From Anaerotignum propionicum DSM 1682 (GTDB lineage Bacteria > Bacillota > Clostridia > Lachnospirales > Anaerotignaceae): a stretch of 64,000 nt of DNA. The notes beneath the pieces are model-generated. The model worked only from the letters and a program-made list of their open reading frames with translations, was not told the DNA's origin and did not search any database. Positions 16,314 to 26,018 of the stretch are shown in pieces (position 1 is the stretch's first letter; each line of letters starts with the position of its first letter). The stretch lies in the NCBI RefSeq assembly GCF_001561955.1, contig NZ_CP014223.1, positions 2,914,001 through 2,978,000 of the forward strand, read 5' to 3'. Both the position numbers and the translations under genes were made by a program.

Positions 16314-17018
16314 ATGGCGCGTAAAACCAATAAGACCGCCCACGTCCTGAACCTGATCTCTAAGGCAAAGGATGAGCATCAAGCTCTGGATGAACAAATG
16401 GAAATTGATGATACAGGCTCTGATGTGTCAAATGATTTAATGTTTATGGGATTTGAGCCTTCCAATGATAAATCAATTTCCGAAAAAATCAATGAAAACT
16501 TAGAGGCACTTGTAGAAGAGGAAGGTAACCCCTCCTCCCCCGCTACTCGAGAACTTCCCGAAAAAAATCAGCTCGTGGAGAAAGAAAGTACCGTGGAGGA
16601 AATCTATAAAATGCCTACTATAGAACCAGACACAGAAGCCACAGCAGAGGTTTCTGTCCCAGAACCCAAGATACAACACATGGAAGGTGAAGAAGTGCCT
16701 ACGTCCACTGCAGTTATTCATCAGGAGCCACCCGCGGAAGCACCCAAAGAACATGTTTTTCATTATATAAATGTTTATGAAAAATTGGTATTGGAGCGTC
16801 TGGAAGAATTTCAAACTATGTTTGATGTTTGTACCTGCCCAAGATGTGCTGCCGATGTGATTGCAATTGCACTTACAAACCTTCCTGCAAAATATATCGT
16901 CGTAGATAATCCTAAAATCATTCCTTTACTTAGTTTTTATCGTGAAAAATTTAAAACCCCTGTTGCCACCCAACTGTCAAGCGCTTGTGTAACCGTAAAG
17001 GAAAAACCTCTGCATTAA
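16314..17018 (+). CDS. ComFB-domain protein with long acidic linker
   Basis: The last 85 residues match the ComFB domain: FHYINVYEKLVLERLEEF, then the CxCxxC cluster in VCTCPRCAADVIAIAL, then TNLPAKYIV and a further Cys near the C-terminus. ComFB proteins have been reported as cyclic dinucleotide receptors, and the cysteines suggest a metal site. Residues 1-150 are a Lys/Arg-rich start (MARKTNKTAHVLNLISKAK) and a long Glu/Pro-rich, probably disordered linker. The start is ATG 16314 behind AGAGGT. It is paired with a ParA-like ATPase inside the flagellar cluster, so a link between second-messenger level and flagellar placement or number is a testable guess. Confidence 0.8.
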   Translation: MARKTNKTAHVLNLISKAKDEHQALDEQMEIDDTGSDVSNDLMFMGFEPSNDKSISEKINENLEALVEEEGNPSSPATRELPEKNQLVEKESTVEEIYKMPTIEPDTEATAEVSVPEPKIQHMEGEEVPTSTAVIHQEPPAEAPKEHVFHYINVYEKLVLERLEEFQTMFDVCTCPRCAADVIAIALTNLPAKYIVVDNPKIIPLLSFYREKFKTPVATQLSSACVTVKEKPLH

Positions 17019-17072
17019 TGCATAGCAAATATCATTGTGTCTGCCTGAGGATACGGATTCATTTAGATTATT

Positions 17073-17132
17073 AAAAAAGCCCGATTGCCACCTACAGGTT
17101 ATCTCTGTAGCCTTAGCAATACGGGCTTTTTA
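17073..17132. terminator. bidirectional terminator between the ComFB gene and cheV
   Basis: AAAAAAGCCCGATTG pairs with CAATACGGGCTTTTT, enclosing a second hairpin CTACAG/CTGTAG. Runs of A and T flank both sides, so it can serve both converging genes. Confidence 0.8.
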
Positions 17133-17161
17133 TCTATCATAAATAAGACGCAAAATGATAT

Positions 17162-18085
17162 TTATCTTCTTTTCTTTTCAAGCAAATGATCGATAACTTC
17201 AACCAAGCTCCCAATTTCAGGCTTACTAATCTGTTCATCTGCGCCAATCTGCTTTCCTTTGATGTATAGCTCTTCATTAATCAATGAAGAGAAAATAATA
17301 ACAGGAAGTTCCTTCAAAAGTTTATCACTTTTAATTAGTTTTGTTAATCTATGACCATCCATGGCGGGCATTTCAATATCGGTAATCACTATGGATACCT
17401 TTTCAGCAAGAGTATCCTCATCTTGAATGCTACGTAAGTAGTCCCATGCCTCTTGTCCATTATCAAACTTTGTAATGTTTTTATATCCCGCTTTGTGCAA
17501 GCATTCCAGTATCATCTTAGACAACAAGATTGAATCTTCCGCCAAAACAATAGGCTCATTACTAACTTTTCTCTCTCCCAGCTTAGCAATATCCTCCGTC
17601 TGAATGCCTGTACGAGGGGCAATTTCAGAAACTATTTTTTCAAAATCCAAAATTACTACCAGATCTCCATTAATTTCTGTAATACCTGTAGCTACCCCCT
17701 CTTCGCCGCCACTTACGGTTTTATCGGGTTTTTGGATATCTGTCCAAGAAATTCGGACAATGCCTTCCACGCTGTTTACGCGGAAAGCAATGTGCATTCT
17801 ATTAAAATTAGTGACAATAAATAAATCTCGCTCACCGTTAGTTGCTTCATTTCCATACAAATATTTAGCCAGATTTACTACAGTAATAACGGAACCTCTT
17901 GGCTTAAAAACGCCTTCCACAACAGGATGAGCTAAGGGCATCGCCGTAACAGCCTCTGCCACCATAATCTCTCTCACTTTGGCAACATTAATTCCATAGA
18001 GCTTATCATTGATTTTAAACTCCATAATTTCTATTTCATTTGTTCCTGTTTCAAGTAAAATTTCGCTCTTATTTTTTACGGCCAT
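17162..18085 (-). CDS. cheV: chemotaxis coupling and adaptation protein CheV
   Basis: CheV is a cytoplasmic CheW-receiver fusion that couples receptors to CheA and takes part in adaptation. Residues 1-165 form the CheW domain (EIMEFKINDKLYGINVAKVREIM) and residues 180-305 a receiver with acidic residues in LAEDS, the phospho-Asp in ITDIEMPAMDG and Lys in SKPE. ATG 18085 is preceded by GGAGG; the open frame runs to 18223 without similarity. A gap of 215 bases separates it from cheD, so it may have its own promoter. Confidence 0.95.
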   Translation of the reverse strand: MAVKNKSEILLETGTNEIEIMEFKINDKLYGINVAKVREIMVAEAVTAMPLAHPVVEGVFKPRGSVITVVNLAKYLYGNEATNGERDLFIVTNFNRMHIAFRVNSVEGIVRISWTDIQKPDKTVSGGEEGVATGITEINGDLVVILDFEKIVSEIAPRTGIQTEDIAKLGERKVSNEPIVLAEDSILLSKMILECLHKAGYKNITKFDNGQEAWDYLRSIQDEDTLAEKVSIVITDIEMPAMDGHRLTKLIKSDKLLKELPVIIFSSLINEELYIKGKQIGADEQISKPEIGSLVEVIDHLLEKKRR

Positions 18086-18300
18086 ATGTATTCCTCCATT
18101 AAATTGTAGTAATCCTTTTGATGCATGAAACATGTTACATATAAATTGAAAACTACATATTCGTGATGATATGCAAATACCTTTGCTTACATAATACCAC
18201 AAATTTTTACAAAAAAACAGCAATTAGAGAATTCATAAAAAAAACTATAAGTCCTGATTTATTTCAGATTTCATTACTACCGACAAAATTTCTTTTCTTG

Positions 18301-18786
18301 TTAAAAAATTATTTCTTTTCTTCCAAATGATCTTATATTTCCTTGGCCATTGCTGCAATCAAAAACCAAAGTCCTTGCAAAATTTCCGCCCACTTCCTCA
18401 CTGATAATAGGAATGCCTTCTTCCCGTAAGGTATTACGAACACTTTCAATATTACGCTGACCAATATTCCCTAAGGAACCACCACCGGGGATATCAAACA
18501 TTTTGGCACCACCGGCAATTTTTGCTATAAGTCTTCTTTTTAAGGCTCCAAAGACCTCCATTTTTTTGATTGTTGCTCGTATCCCCGTGTCGGCAAACTT
18601 ATATACATTCGCATCTGCACTGTTTTCTAATCTTTGAGGAAGCATAATATGTACCATGGCTCCAACCTTTGCAATGGGGTCATATAAACAAACTCCAACG
18701 CATGAGCCAAGGGCATATGTGATCAAGCGTCCTTCCATCCTGGTAAACTTCATATCTGCAATTCCCACTGCAATCTCTTTATTCAT
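18301..18786 (-). CDS. cheD: chemoreceptor glutamine deamidase CheD
   Basis: CheD deamidates glutamines on chemoreceptors and, with CheC, forms a CheY-P-responsive adaptation loop. The protein (161 residues) shows the catalytic Cys in ALGSCVGVCLYDP, the His in GAMVHIMLP and the Thr/Gly region IAGGAKMF. ATG 18786 lies eight bases inside the end of cheC, so translation is coupled. The two proteins also form a complex in other bacteria. Confidence 0.95.
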   Translation of the reverse strand: MNKEIAVGIADMKFTRMEGRLITYALGSCVGVCLYDPIAKVGAMVHIMLPQRLENSADANVYKFADTGIRATIKKMEVFGALKRRLIAKIAGGAKMFDIPGGGSLGNIGQRNIESVRNTLREEGIPIISEEVGGNFARTLVFDCSNGQGNIRSFGRKEIIF

Positions 18787-19405
18787 TAAAAACACCCAGC
18801 TTATTCAATAAAAAATTCAACGATTTGATATCCGGCAGCATAATCAAATTACTGGTCATTTCTCCGCCATTATAAATAAATTTACCATCAACAACCATAA
18901 TTGTATCGGTCACATATCCGTATTCTATCATAGGAACAGACATAATTCCACCCAACATATTAATTGCCATGGCAGGCACAGAAAGATTGATTGAAATACT
19001 GCTTAACTGGGATACTGCATTCGCATAGGATGAAATGATGATATTGCTGACCTCGGCAATTGCAGATGCCCTGATTTCGTCAATATCTTCAAAATGCTCA
19101 ATTTTACCAAGGGAAAGTCTTTCAAAAACAATGTTTACAAAATCAAAATCCAATAAATAAAGCATAATACCGCTGAATTCACCGGTCATGTGCACCAAGA
19201 CCGCTGAAACTATTTTTTCAGGCCCGCCTAAAAAATCAATGACTTGATTATAACCCATAATCTTCACTTCAGGTAAAGACATTGAAATTTTAGCTGACAA
19301 TGTGTTAGAAAGGGCTGTTGCGGCATTGCCGGTGCCGATACTGCCGATTTCACGAAGCATATCTATGGCAAATCCGTTCATTTCTTCATATTTACTTATT
19401 TTCAT
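18779..19405 (-). CDS. cheC: CheY-P phosphatase CheC
   Basis: CheC dephosphorylates CheY-P and regulates CheD. It has two copies of the family active-site helix, LREIGSIGTGNAATAL near residue 18 and AIAEVSNIIISSYANAV near residue 115, each with the conserved Glu and Asn. ATG 19405 is preceded by GGAGGG; the upstream ATG 19420 lies before that site. The protein has 208 residues. Confidence 0.94.
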   Translation of the reverse strand: MKISKYEEMNGFAIDMLREIGSIGTGNAATALSNTLSAKISMSLPEVKIMGYNQVIDFLGGPEKIVSAVLVHMTGEFSGIMLYLLDFDFVNIVFERLSLGKIEHFEDIDEIRASAIAEVSNIIISSYANAVSQLSSISINLSVPAMAINMLGGIMSVPMIEYGYVTDTIMVVDGKFIYNGGEMTSNLIMLPDIKSLNFLLNKLGVFNE

Positions 19406-19435
19406 AGTCCCTCCAGCCATCTAGAATGTTATCCG

Positions 19436-20206
19436 TCATCTTAAATTATTAACCAAATTTTGAATTTCATCTGTTGTCTGAACCACTCTAAGAGAATACT
19501 GATAAGCTCTTTGTGCTTCAATTACCTTTACAAATTCCTTAGAGATATCTACGTTTGAACCCTCAAAGCTTCCACTTGTTACCCTTGCTTCCACCAGAAA
19601 AGGTTTCCCGTTTTTTTCAACGGGAACAAAATTGGTATCACCAATACTTAGCATACCCTCAGTTCTAGGAAAATCAAACACAGCGGGCTTTGCATCTTTA
19701 ACGGAAACAGTTTCACCGTCCAGTGGATTGCCATCCTTGTCGGTTTCCTCCTCTGTCAAATTTCCATCATCGGTTTTAATTTTAATTGGATTTCCGCTCT
19801 CTCCAATGACAAAATACCCTTCCTTTGACGTTAAATAGAAGCCATCCTCCTTCTGGGACAAGACAAAGCTTCCATTTGTCGTATAACAATACTTTTTCGT
19901 CTGGGGATTTTGCAGAGCAAAAAATCCTCGTCCTTCAATAGTAAAATCTAAATCTGAGGAAGATAAATTCGTACTGCCTTTTTCAAAAGAAATACTGGTT
20001 CTATCTGCCTTTGCACCACTGCCTACCTTTACTTTAGATTCTAATCCATCTTTTCCAGCCATATTGTTGTACATCAAATCGGAAAAGGATTGGTTTTTTG
20101 TTTTGTAACCTGCTGTATTTACATTTGCTATATTATTGGCAACTACATCCAGCTTTGTCTGTTGTGCAGCAGCTCCAACCTTCCCATTATAAAATGACAT
20201 TTCCAT
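19436..20206 (-). CDS. flgG: flagellar distal rod protein FlgG (FlhO/FlhP type)
   Basis: A rod or hook-family protein exported by the flagellar secretion system. The N-terminus has the export and assembly motif LDVVANNIANVNTAGYK, the middle IEGRGFFALQNP, and the C-terminus VKVIEAQRAYQYSLRVVQTTDEIQNLVNNLR. AAAGGAG precedes ATG 20206. It is one of two such genes in a row after fliA, as with flhO-flhP in Bacillus. Which of the two is the strict FlgG is uncertain. Confidence 0.85.
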   Translation of the reverse strand: MEMSFYNGKVGAAAQQTKLDVVANNIANVNTAGYKTKNQSFSDLMYNNMAGKDGLESKVKVGSGAKADRTSISFEKGSTNLSSSDLDFTIEGRGFFALQNPQTKKYCYTTNGSFVLSQKEDGFYLTSKEGYFVIGESGNPIKIKTDDGNLTEEETDKDGNPLDGETVSVKDAKPAVFDFPRTEGMLSIGDTNFVPVEKNGKPFLVEARVTSGSFEGSNVDISKEFVKVIEAQRAYQYSLRVVQTTDEIQNLVNNLR

Positions 20207-20299
20207 ACGCGATTCTCCTTTGCAAGTAAAACCATTGGCAATTTACAATCTGCCAATAGAGACGTCAAAACATGTTATGAAGCATTTACAACCCTTACT

Positions 20300-21046
20300 T
20301 TATACTCTGCCAATTTCTGTTGTGGCTTTGACTGCCATAGCATCATACATCTTCAATATTTGAGCTGCACTTTGCAAAGTTCTTTGATTAACCAACATAT
20401 CCGTCATCTCCCTGAGGGGATCCACATTGGAATTTTCCACATATTTCCATAAAAGGGTTGCATCTGTTTTCTGGACTGTTCCTCCGGAAAAAACTCCCTC
20501 GGAAACCTTGCTCATGTCATCGTATTTTTCAAAATCCACAATTTTCAGTTTGGAAACCAAATTACCTGTTGCATCATAAATTCCTCCATCAGGCTCCACC
20601 TGAAAATCATCGGATTTTATCAAGATCGGGCCATTTGTACCACTCACACGACCCACACCTTGTAGCACCACATATCCTTCCTGATCCAAGCTAAAGGAAC
20701 CATTACGGGTGTATACTTTTTCTCCTTGTCTATCTACTTCAAAAAAGCCTTTCCCGCTAATCGCAAAATCCAATATACCACCGGTCTCCTCCCAGCCACC
20801 ATCAGAAAAGTCTGTTACCGTTTCATATGGTACGGTGATCATGGAGGAATTGCCCAAAGGGCTCCCTTCTGCACCCGTAATATTATTCCCGGTTCTGGAC
20901 ATTACTGCATCCTGGAATGTTCCCGAAACCATTTTATCTGACTTATAACCACTGGTGGAAACATTGGCTAAGTTATTACTGATAACATTTAAATTTTTAT
21001 TTTGCGTTAGCATGCTTGATGATAAATTATAAAACCCTTTAAACAT
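20300..21046 (-). CDS. flgF: flagellar rod protein FlgF/FlgG family
   Basis: Second rod-family protein (248 residues) with LNVISNNLANVSTSGYKSDKM at the N-terminus, ISGKGFFEVDRQGEKVYTRNGSF in the middle, and LVNQRTLQSAAQILKMYDAM at the C-terminus. It lies between fliA and flgG on the same strand, 93 bases upstream of flgG. The proximal rod role (FlgF) is inferred from order. Confidence 0.83.
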   Translation of the reverse strand: MFKGFYNLSSSMLTQNKNLNVISNNLANVSTSGYKSDKMVSGTFQDAVMSRTGNNITGAEGSPLGNSSMITVPYETVTDFSDGGWEETGGILDFAISGKGFFEVDRQGEKVYTRNGSFSLDQEGYVVLQGVGRVSGTNGPILIKSDDFQVEPDGGIYDATGNLVSKLKIVDFEKYDDMSKVSEGVFSGGTVQKTDATLLWKYVENSNVDPLREMTDMLVNQRTLQSAAQILKMYDAMAVKATTEIGRV

Positions 21047-21137
21047 TTTCCCCCTCCTTCTGGAGTGTTTCTAATCCACTTTTTGTAATCCTTCATCTTG
21101 TTAAAAAATCTTTTAAAATGTTAAACATTATACTAAA

Positions 21138-21899
21138 CTATTCTTTTAAGTACAGTCTCAGCTTTCTTAATGCATTAGAATGTATCTGAGAAACCCTAGG
21201 CTCGCTGACACCTAAAACAGCGGCGATCTCTTTCATATTTAAATCCTGCACATAATGCAGTGAAACAACAAGCTTTTCTCTTTCTCTTAAGCTTTCCAAG
21301 CCCATTTTTATTTCCCGCTCCAACTCCATGCTATCAAGGTAATGCTCCGGCATGGTTTCCGTATTCGTATTCATAACCTGATTTTGATACCCACCGTTTT
21401 CTCCATCATCCAATAGCATTTCAAAGGATAGAACATTCATCAGGTTCGTTTTGCGTAAATCATCATAATATTTTTCAACAGTCACATTCAGGTATTGTGC
21501 AATTTCTTCGTCGGAAGGGGCACGCCCCAACTCCGTATACAAGGCACTTAAGGCTTTATCAATATCTTTTGCCGCCTTTCGAACACTTCTGGGAACCCAA
21601 TCGTTTTTTCTTGCAATATCGATTACAATCCCCCGCATGCGCTTGGCAATAAAACTTTCAAACTTCACATTTTTATCCATGTCAAATTTATCAATTGCAT
21701 GCATTAAAGCAAGAACACCTTCATTTATGATGTCATCTATTTGGGTAAAATCATGATAGACACCACGCATCTGAATTGCCACATTCTTTACGATATGTAC
21801 ATACCTTAAAACCAGCTCATTTTTAATCCCCAAATCACTGGTGGCCTTGTATTCAGCAAAAAGCTCTTCATTTGTCATTTCGTTGCGTTTTTTCTTCAA
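21138..21899 (-). CDS. fliA: flagellar sigma factor FliA/SigD (sigma-28)
   Basis: This sigma factor directs RNA polymerase to late flagellar and chemotaxis promoters and is held back by FlgM, encoded at 48989. Regions 2, 3 and 4 are visible: YHDFTQIDDIINEGVLALMHAIDKFD, RKNDWVPRSVRKAAKDIDKAL, and the helix-turn-helix MKEIAAVLGVSEPRVSQIHSNALRKLR. The start is TTG 21899 behind AGGAG; the codon is unusual but well placed. It follows flhA by only 17 bases, with no flhF or flhG between. Confidence 0.95.
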   Translation of the reverse strand: MKKKRNEMTNEELFAEYKATSDLGIKNELVLRYVHIVKNVAIQMRGVYHDFTQIDDIINEGVLALMHAIDKFDMDKNVKFESFIAKRMRGIVIDIARKNDWVPRSVRKAAKDIDKALSALYTELGRAPSDEEIAQYLNVTVEKYYDDLRKTNLMNVLSFEMLLDDGENGGYQNQVMNTNTETMPEHYLDSMELEREIKMGLESLREREKLVVSLHYVQDLNMKEIAAVLGVSEPRVSQIHSNALRKLRLYLKE

Positions 21900-21916
21900 T
21901 ATGATTCGCTCCTATG

Positions 21917-23974
21917 TTATAACACAATATTTCCAATGGATTGAATTTGAACATTATTCGCTATTTCGTTAAAGGAAATAACGCTGACATTGGGATAAAA
22001 CTGCTCTATTAATCGATAAAAATATACTCTTACCACATGGCTTGTCAATATTACGGGTTTCACCGAAATATCGTTGAATTTTTTCACATTTTCCGAAACC
22101 TGCAATAAAACCTTTTGCAATATGTCAGGACTGAGTGACAGATATATGCCATGCTCGCTTTTTGCCATGCTTGAAACAATTATCTTTTCTAGCTCCGCAT
22201 CTAGGGTTATCACCTTCATTTGTCCACCTTCGCAGAACTTACGGGTAATGGTACGCTTTAGAGCAACCCTTATATTTTCCGTAATCATGTCTAAATCCTT
22301 GGTAGTAGAAGAAGAATCAACAATGGTTTCAATAACTGTAACCAAATCCTTGATTGGCACTCCCTCCTTTAGGAGGTTTGACAAAATCTTCTGGAAACTG
22401 CTGTAAGAAATAATATTGGGAAAGGCTTCTTCCACAAGTTCCGGGATGCTCGCCTTCACGTTCTCAATCAACTGCAACACTTCTGCTCTGGATAACAACT
22501 CATAGGAGTGTTTGGAAACCACTTCTGACATATGTGTCAGCATAACAGAAAGGGGGTCGATGACCGTATACCCATAAATTTCAGCCAACTCCTTATTCTC
22601 AGGCAATATCCATTTACTGGGTATTCCATAAGCCGGTTCAATGGTGTCAATGCCGTCGATTTCTCCCGCCAAATCTGAAGGTTCAATGGCCAGATAATAG
22701 TCTACAAGAATCTCTCCTGAGGCTATTTCTTCACCTTTTATTTTAATGGAATATTCATTAGGGTTTAGGGATGCACTGTCTCGCAGCCGAATGGAAGGAA
22801 TGACAAACCCCATATCCTGGGCGTATTGCCGTCGGAAAATAACAATTCTGTTAATCAGCTTTCCGCCTCCGGAATCATCCACCAAGGGAATCAGGCTATA
22901 TCCAAACTCCATCTCAATGGGCTCCACATTTAGTAGAGGATAAATATTGTTTACATCCTTAAAGTAGTCCTCCTCGCTGGCCATCTGCTGGGGAAATTCC
23001 GCTTCTTGCATTCCGGCATCCTGTGCTATGGCAAGTTTCATATTTCTTCGTGAGAAATAGCCCAAGGAAAGCAACATTGCCGAGGTAAGCAGCAACGCTA
23101 TGGTAGGCATTCCGGGAATGACCGAAATCAAACCTACAATTGACCCACCCATTAGCATAGCCTGAGGCTGAGCCAAAAACTGAGTGGCCACATCGGTGTT
23201 CAAACTTCCGTCTGATACCGCTCTTGTTACAATCATACCCGTAGCAGTTGAAATCAAAAGTGCGGGAATCTGTGAAACCAAACCATCACCAATGGTTGCA
23301 ATGGAATAAACCTTCAATACTTCTGAGAAAGACATTCCCGATTGCACCAAACCAATAATAACGCCTGCGCAAAAGTTGATTACCGTAATGATAATGGACA
23401 TAACGGCATCACCTTTTACGATTTTGGTGGCACCATCCATTGCTCCATAAAAGTCTGCTTCTTTTTGTATTTTATAACGTCTAACCTTTGCCTCTGCCTC
23501 TGTGATGAGGCCTGAGTTTAAATCAGCATCAATTGCCATCTGTTTACCGGGCATAGCATCCAGCGTAAATCTTGCCGCAACCTCAGCAACACGCTCAGCG
23601 CCCTTAGAGATTACGATAAACTGAACAAGCACAATAATAATGAATATAATCGTACCTACAACTACATTTCCTTGTAAAACAAATTTGCCGAAGGCCGCAA
23701 TAACCTTTCCTGCTTCACCTTGTTCCGTCAAAATCAGTCTGGTTGAAGAAATATTCAAGCCAAGACGAAAAAGGGTTGTAATCAAAAGCAGCGAAGGGAA
23801 AATAGAGAACTCCAAAGACTCCTTTATGTTCATTGTAATCAGCAATATGATGAGGGATACTGAAATATTTATAATAAATAAAGTATCCAACAAAAAAGGC
23901 CTTAAGGGAATAAGCAGCAGTAATACAATTAAGATTACAAACAAGGAAACTGAGTTTTGTAATAACTTTTTCAT
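21917..23974 (-). CDS. flhA: flagellar export gate protein FlhA
   Basis: FlhA forms the nonameric inner-membrane gate of the flagellar type III export apparatus. The N-terminal part has about eight membrane helices and the FHIPEP-type loop with VVISKGAERVAEVAARFTLD and MPGKQMAIDADLNSG. Residues about 340-685 form the cytoplasmic docking domain. The length of 685 is typical. It follows flhB with 18 bases between. Confidence 0.97.
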   Translation of the reverse strand: MKKLLQNSVSLFVILIVLLLLIPLRPFLLDTLFIINISVSLIILLITMNIKESLEFSIFPSLLLITTLFRLGLNISSTRLILTEQGEAGKVIAAFGKFVLQGNVVVGTIIFIIIVLVQFIVISKGAERVAEVAARFTLDAMPGKQMAIDADLNSGLITEAEAKVRRYKIQKEADFYGAMDGATKIVKGDAVMSIIITVINFCAGVIIGLVQSGMSFSEVLKVYSIATIGDGLVSQIPALLISTATGMIVTRAVSDGSLNTDVATQFLAQPQAMLMGGSIVGLISVIPGMPTIALLLTSAMLLSLGYFSRRNMKLAIAQDAGMQEAEFPQQMASEEDYFKDVNNIYPLLNVEPIEMEFGYSLIPLVDDSGGGKLINRIVIFRRQYAQDMGFVIPSIRLRDSASLNPNEYSIKIKGEEIASGEILVDYYLAIEPSDLAGEIDGIDTIEPAYGIPSKWILPENKELAEIYGYTVIDPLSVMLTHMSEVVSKHSYELLSRAEVLQLIENVKASIPELVEEAFPNIISYSSFQKILSNLLKEGVPIKDLVTVIETIVDSSSTTKDLDMITENIRVALKRTITRKFCEGGQMKVITLDAELEKIIVSSMAKSEHGIYLSLSPDILQKVLLQVSENVKKFNDISVKPVILTSHVVRVYFYRLIEQFYPNVSVISFNEIANNVQIQSIGNIVL

Positions 23975-23992
23975 ATCTCACACCATTTCAAG

Positions 23993-25057
23993 TTAAAGTA
24001 TCTTTTTATTTTTCAATTGATATACATATACCAAAATTTCCGCAACGGTACCGTAAAAATCTGCGGGTATTTCTTGGTTAAGATCTGTCATAGCATAGAT
24101 AGCTCTTGCTAGGGGCTTATTCTCCAGAACATAAACATCGCTCTCTTCAGCCGTTTTTATAATTCGAAGAGCAACCTCATCCTGCCCTTTGGCAAGAAGT
24201 ATGGGTGCGCTGTCTTTTTCTAAATCATATTTTAATGCAACTGCAAAATGGGTAGGATTTTTGATTACAACGTCCGCTTGGGGAACTGCCTGCATCATTC
24301 TAGACATGGCCATTTTTCGTTGAACCTCTTTAATCTTGCTTTTAATCTGAGGATCCCCTTCCATTTGCTTATATTCTTCCTTCAATTCGTGCTTAGACAT
24401 CTTAATCTGACGCTCATATTCCCACCATTGAAAGAAATAATCCAATACAGATATGACTAAAAAAGCCAAACATATTTTGAAAACAAGAGACATTGTCAAA
24501 TTCAACAACAATGCGCAGGATGGATAAACATCCCCTTGTATTGTTCTGGTAACTGATAAAATACTTTTGGAAATAAAGGAATACAGCATTACAATTAAAA
24601 TGGTTATTTTTATAATTCCTTTTACCACATCAAATACGCTTTTTACAGAAAAGAGTTTCTTTATCCCTTGAAGGGGATTCATTCTATTGAATTTCGGTTT
24701 TAAACTGTCTGCAACAAAAATGGGCTTAGTCTGTGCAACGGTTGCAAGGATTGACAAAGCCACGGAGATGCAAACAATGGGTGCCGCAATTTGAAAAAAT
24801 GCAAGCATGGTCTCCTTTGATACTTCCATTGCAAAATCGTTCGTGATATCCGTTTTGGTTTGGGCATAATGAAAGGCTTTATAAATAAACGTATTTATCG
24901 TTTGGAGCATTTGAGGGAAAAAAACTTTTAAAGCGAAGAAGGTTCCGATTAAGGATACAACAGCAATCACATCCTTGCTGACTAAAATATTTCCCTTCTT
25001 ACGCTCGTCCTTCCTTCGCTTGGGCGTGGCCTTCTCGGTTTTGGAATCTCCAGCCAA
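23993..25057 (-). CDS. flhB: flagellar export switch protein FlhB
   Basis: FlhB is an inner-membrane export gate protein that switches substrate class after autocleavage. Four membrane helices precede a cytoplasmic domain with the cleavage site NPTH in VVIKNPTHFAVALKYD. The N-terminus SKTEKATPKRRKDERKKG is typical. The start appears to be TTG 25057 behind GGGGGGAG. A second protein related to its C-terminal domain is encoded at 42305-42613. Confidence 0.97.
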   Translation of the reverse strand: MAGDSKTEKATPKRRKDERKKGNILVSKDVIAVVSLIGTFFALKVFFPQMLQTINTFIYKAFHYAQTKTDITNDFAMEVSKETMLAFFQIAAPIVCISVALSILATVAQTKPIFVADSLKPKFNRMNPLQGIKKLFSVKSVFDVVKGIIKITILIVMLYSFISKSILSVTRTIQGDVYPSCALLLNLTMSLVFKICLAFLVISVLDYFFQWWEYERQIKMSKHELKEEYKQMEGDPQIKSKIKEVQRKMAMSRMMQAVPQADVVIKNPTHFAVALKYDLEKDSAPILLAKGQDEVALRIIKTAEESDVYVLENKPLARAIYAMTDLNQEIPADFYGTVAEILVYVYQLKNKKIL

Positions 25058-25168
25058 TGTTCTCCCCCCTTATACGAATCCTTATTTGCGGGATAAATCC
25101 TCCCAAGTCACTTCTATATATTTCGTAAAAGCATAGGACTATTCAGTAAACCACTTATCTAATTATTT

Positions 25169-25933
25169 TTAACCCATTTGCATCAGAATCAGCCTTACGC
25201 TGTCCACCATAGTTAGCACCAATGTATTCAAAAAATCCGCCATTGGCGTAAAAATAATAAGCATTGTAAGTAATCCCACAAAAATTTTAAGCTGAATATC
25301 AACAACAAAAACATTGATTTGCGGAATGGCTCTCATCAAAATTCCCATACCAACTGCACACATAAATTCAATTGCAATAACGGGAAATGCCATTTTTAAG
25401 GCAAGCTCACTGCACAAAATAAAGGTATCCAATATACCTTGAGCCACTTCCTGACCCAAAGCAATCTGTCCATAGGGCACCACTTGCACTGAATTTAATA
25501 AAATATGAATAATAGCTAAATGGGCATCCATTGCAAAGAACAAAAACATAAATAAAATATTATAGTAGGTTGCGCTTAATGCAATAGAGGTGTTACTTTG
25601 TGCATCAAATATCTTTGCCATGGATAACCCCAGCTGCAAATCAATGATTTCACCTGCAAAAATAATGACAAATAGAAATAAACTGATTACAAAGCCAATG
25701 GCTGCACCTGCTGCAAATTCCTTAATCAGAAGCACGCCGTATTCAAACACGCCCGAAAGCTCCATCTGCTGTTGTGGCAAAGAAGTAAATACAATCATAG
25801 CCAGAGCAAGAATCAATCCGGATTTCACAATAGCAGGAATATTTCTCCTCCCAAAAATAGGATTCAGCAGAACAAATCCCGACATTCTCATTAATATAAA
25901 CGAGAAGAAAACAAAGTTTTTATAATAATCCAT
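25169..25933 (-). CDS. fliR: flagellar export apparatus protein FliR
   Basis: A 254-residue membrane protein with six hydrophobic segments, part of the FliP-FliQ-FliR export core. It begins MDYYKNFVFFSFILMRMSGFVLLNPIFGRRNIP, which is the FliR pattern. GGAGG lies 11 bases before the ATG. A gap of 111 bases to flhB holds no gene. Confidence 0.96.
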   Translation of the reverse strand: MDYYKNFVFFSFILMRMSGFVLLNPIFGRRNIPAIVKSGLILALAMIVFTSLPQQQMELSGVFEYGVLLIKEFAAGAAIGFVISLFLFVIIFAGEIIDLQLGLSMAKIFDAQSNTSIALSATYYNILFMFLFFAMDAHLAIIHILLNSVQVVPYGQIALGQEVAQGILDTFILCSELALKMAFPVIAIEFMCAVGMGILMRAIPQINVFVVDIQLKIFVGLLTMLIIFTPMADFLNTLVLTMVDSVRLILMQMG

Positions 25934-26018
25934 CTGTTTCTTTGCCTCCGAAATTACATTAGTGCAAAATGTATTTTCCTTTTCCCACCTTTTGTCTAAA
26001 AGACAAATCTAAAACCAA

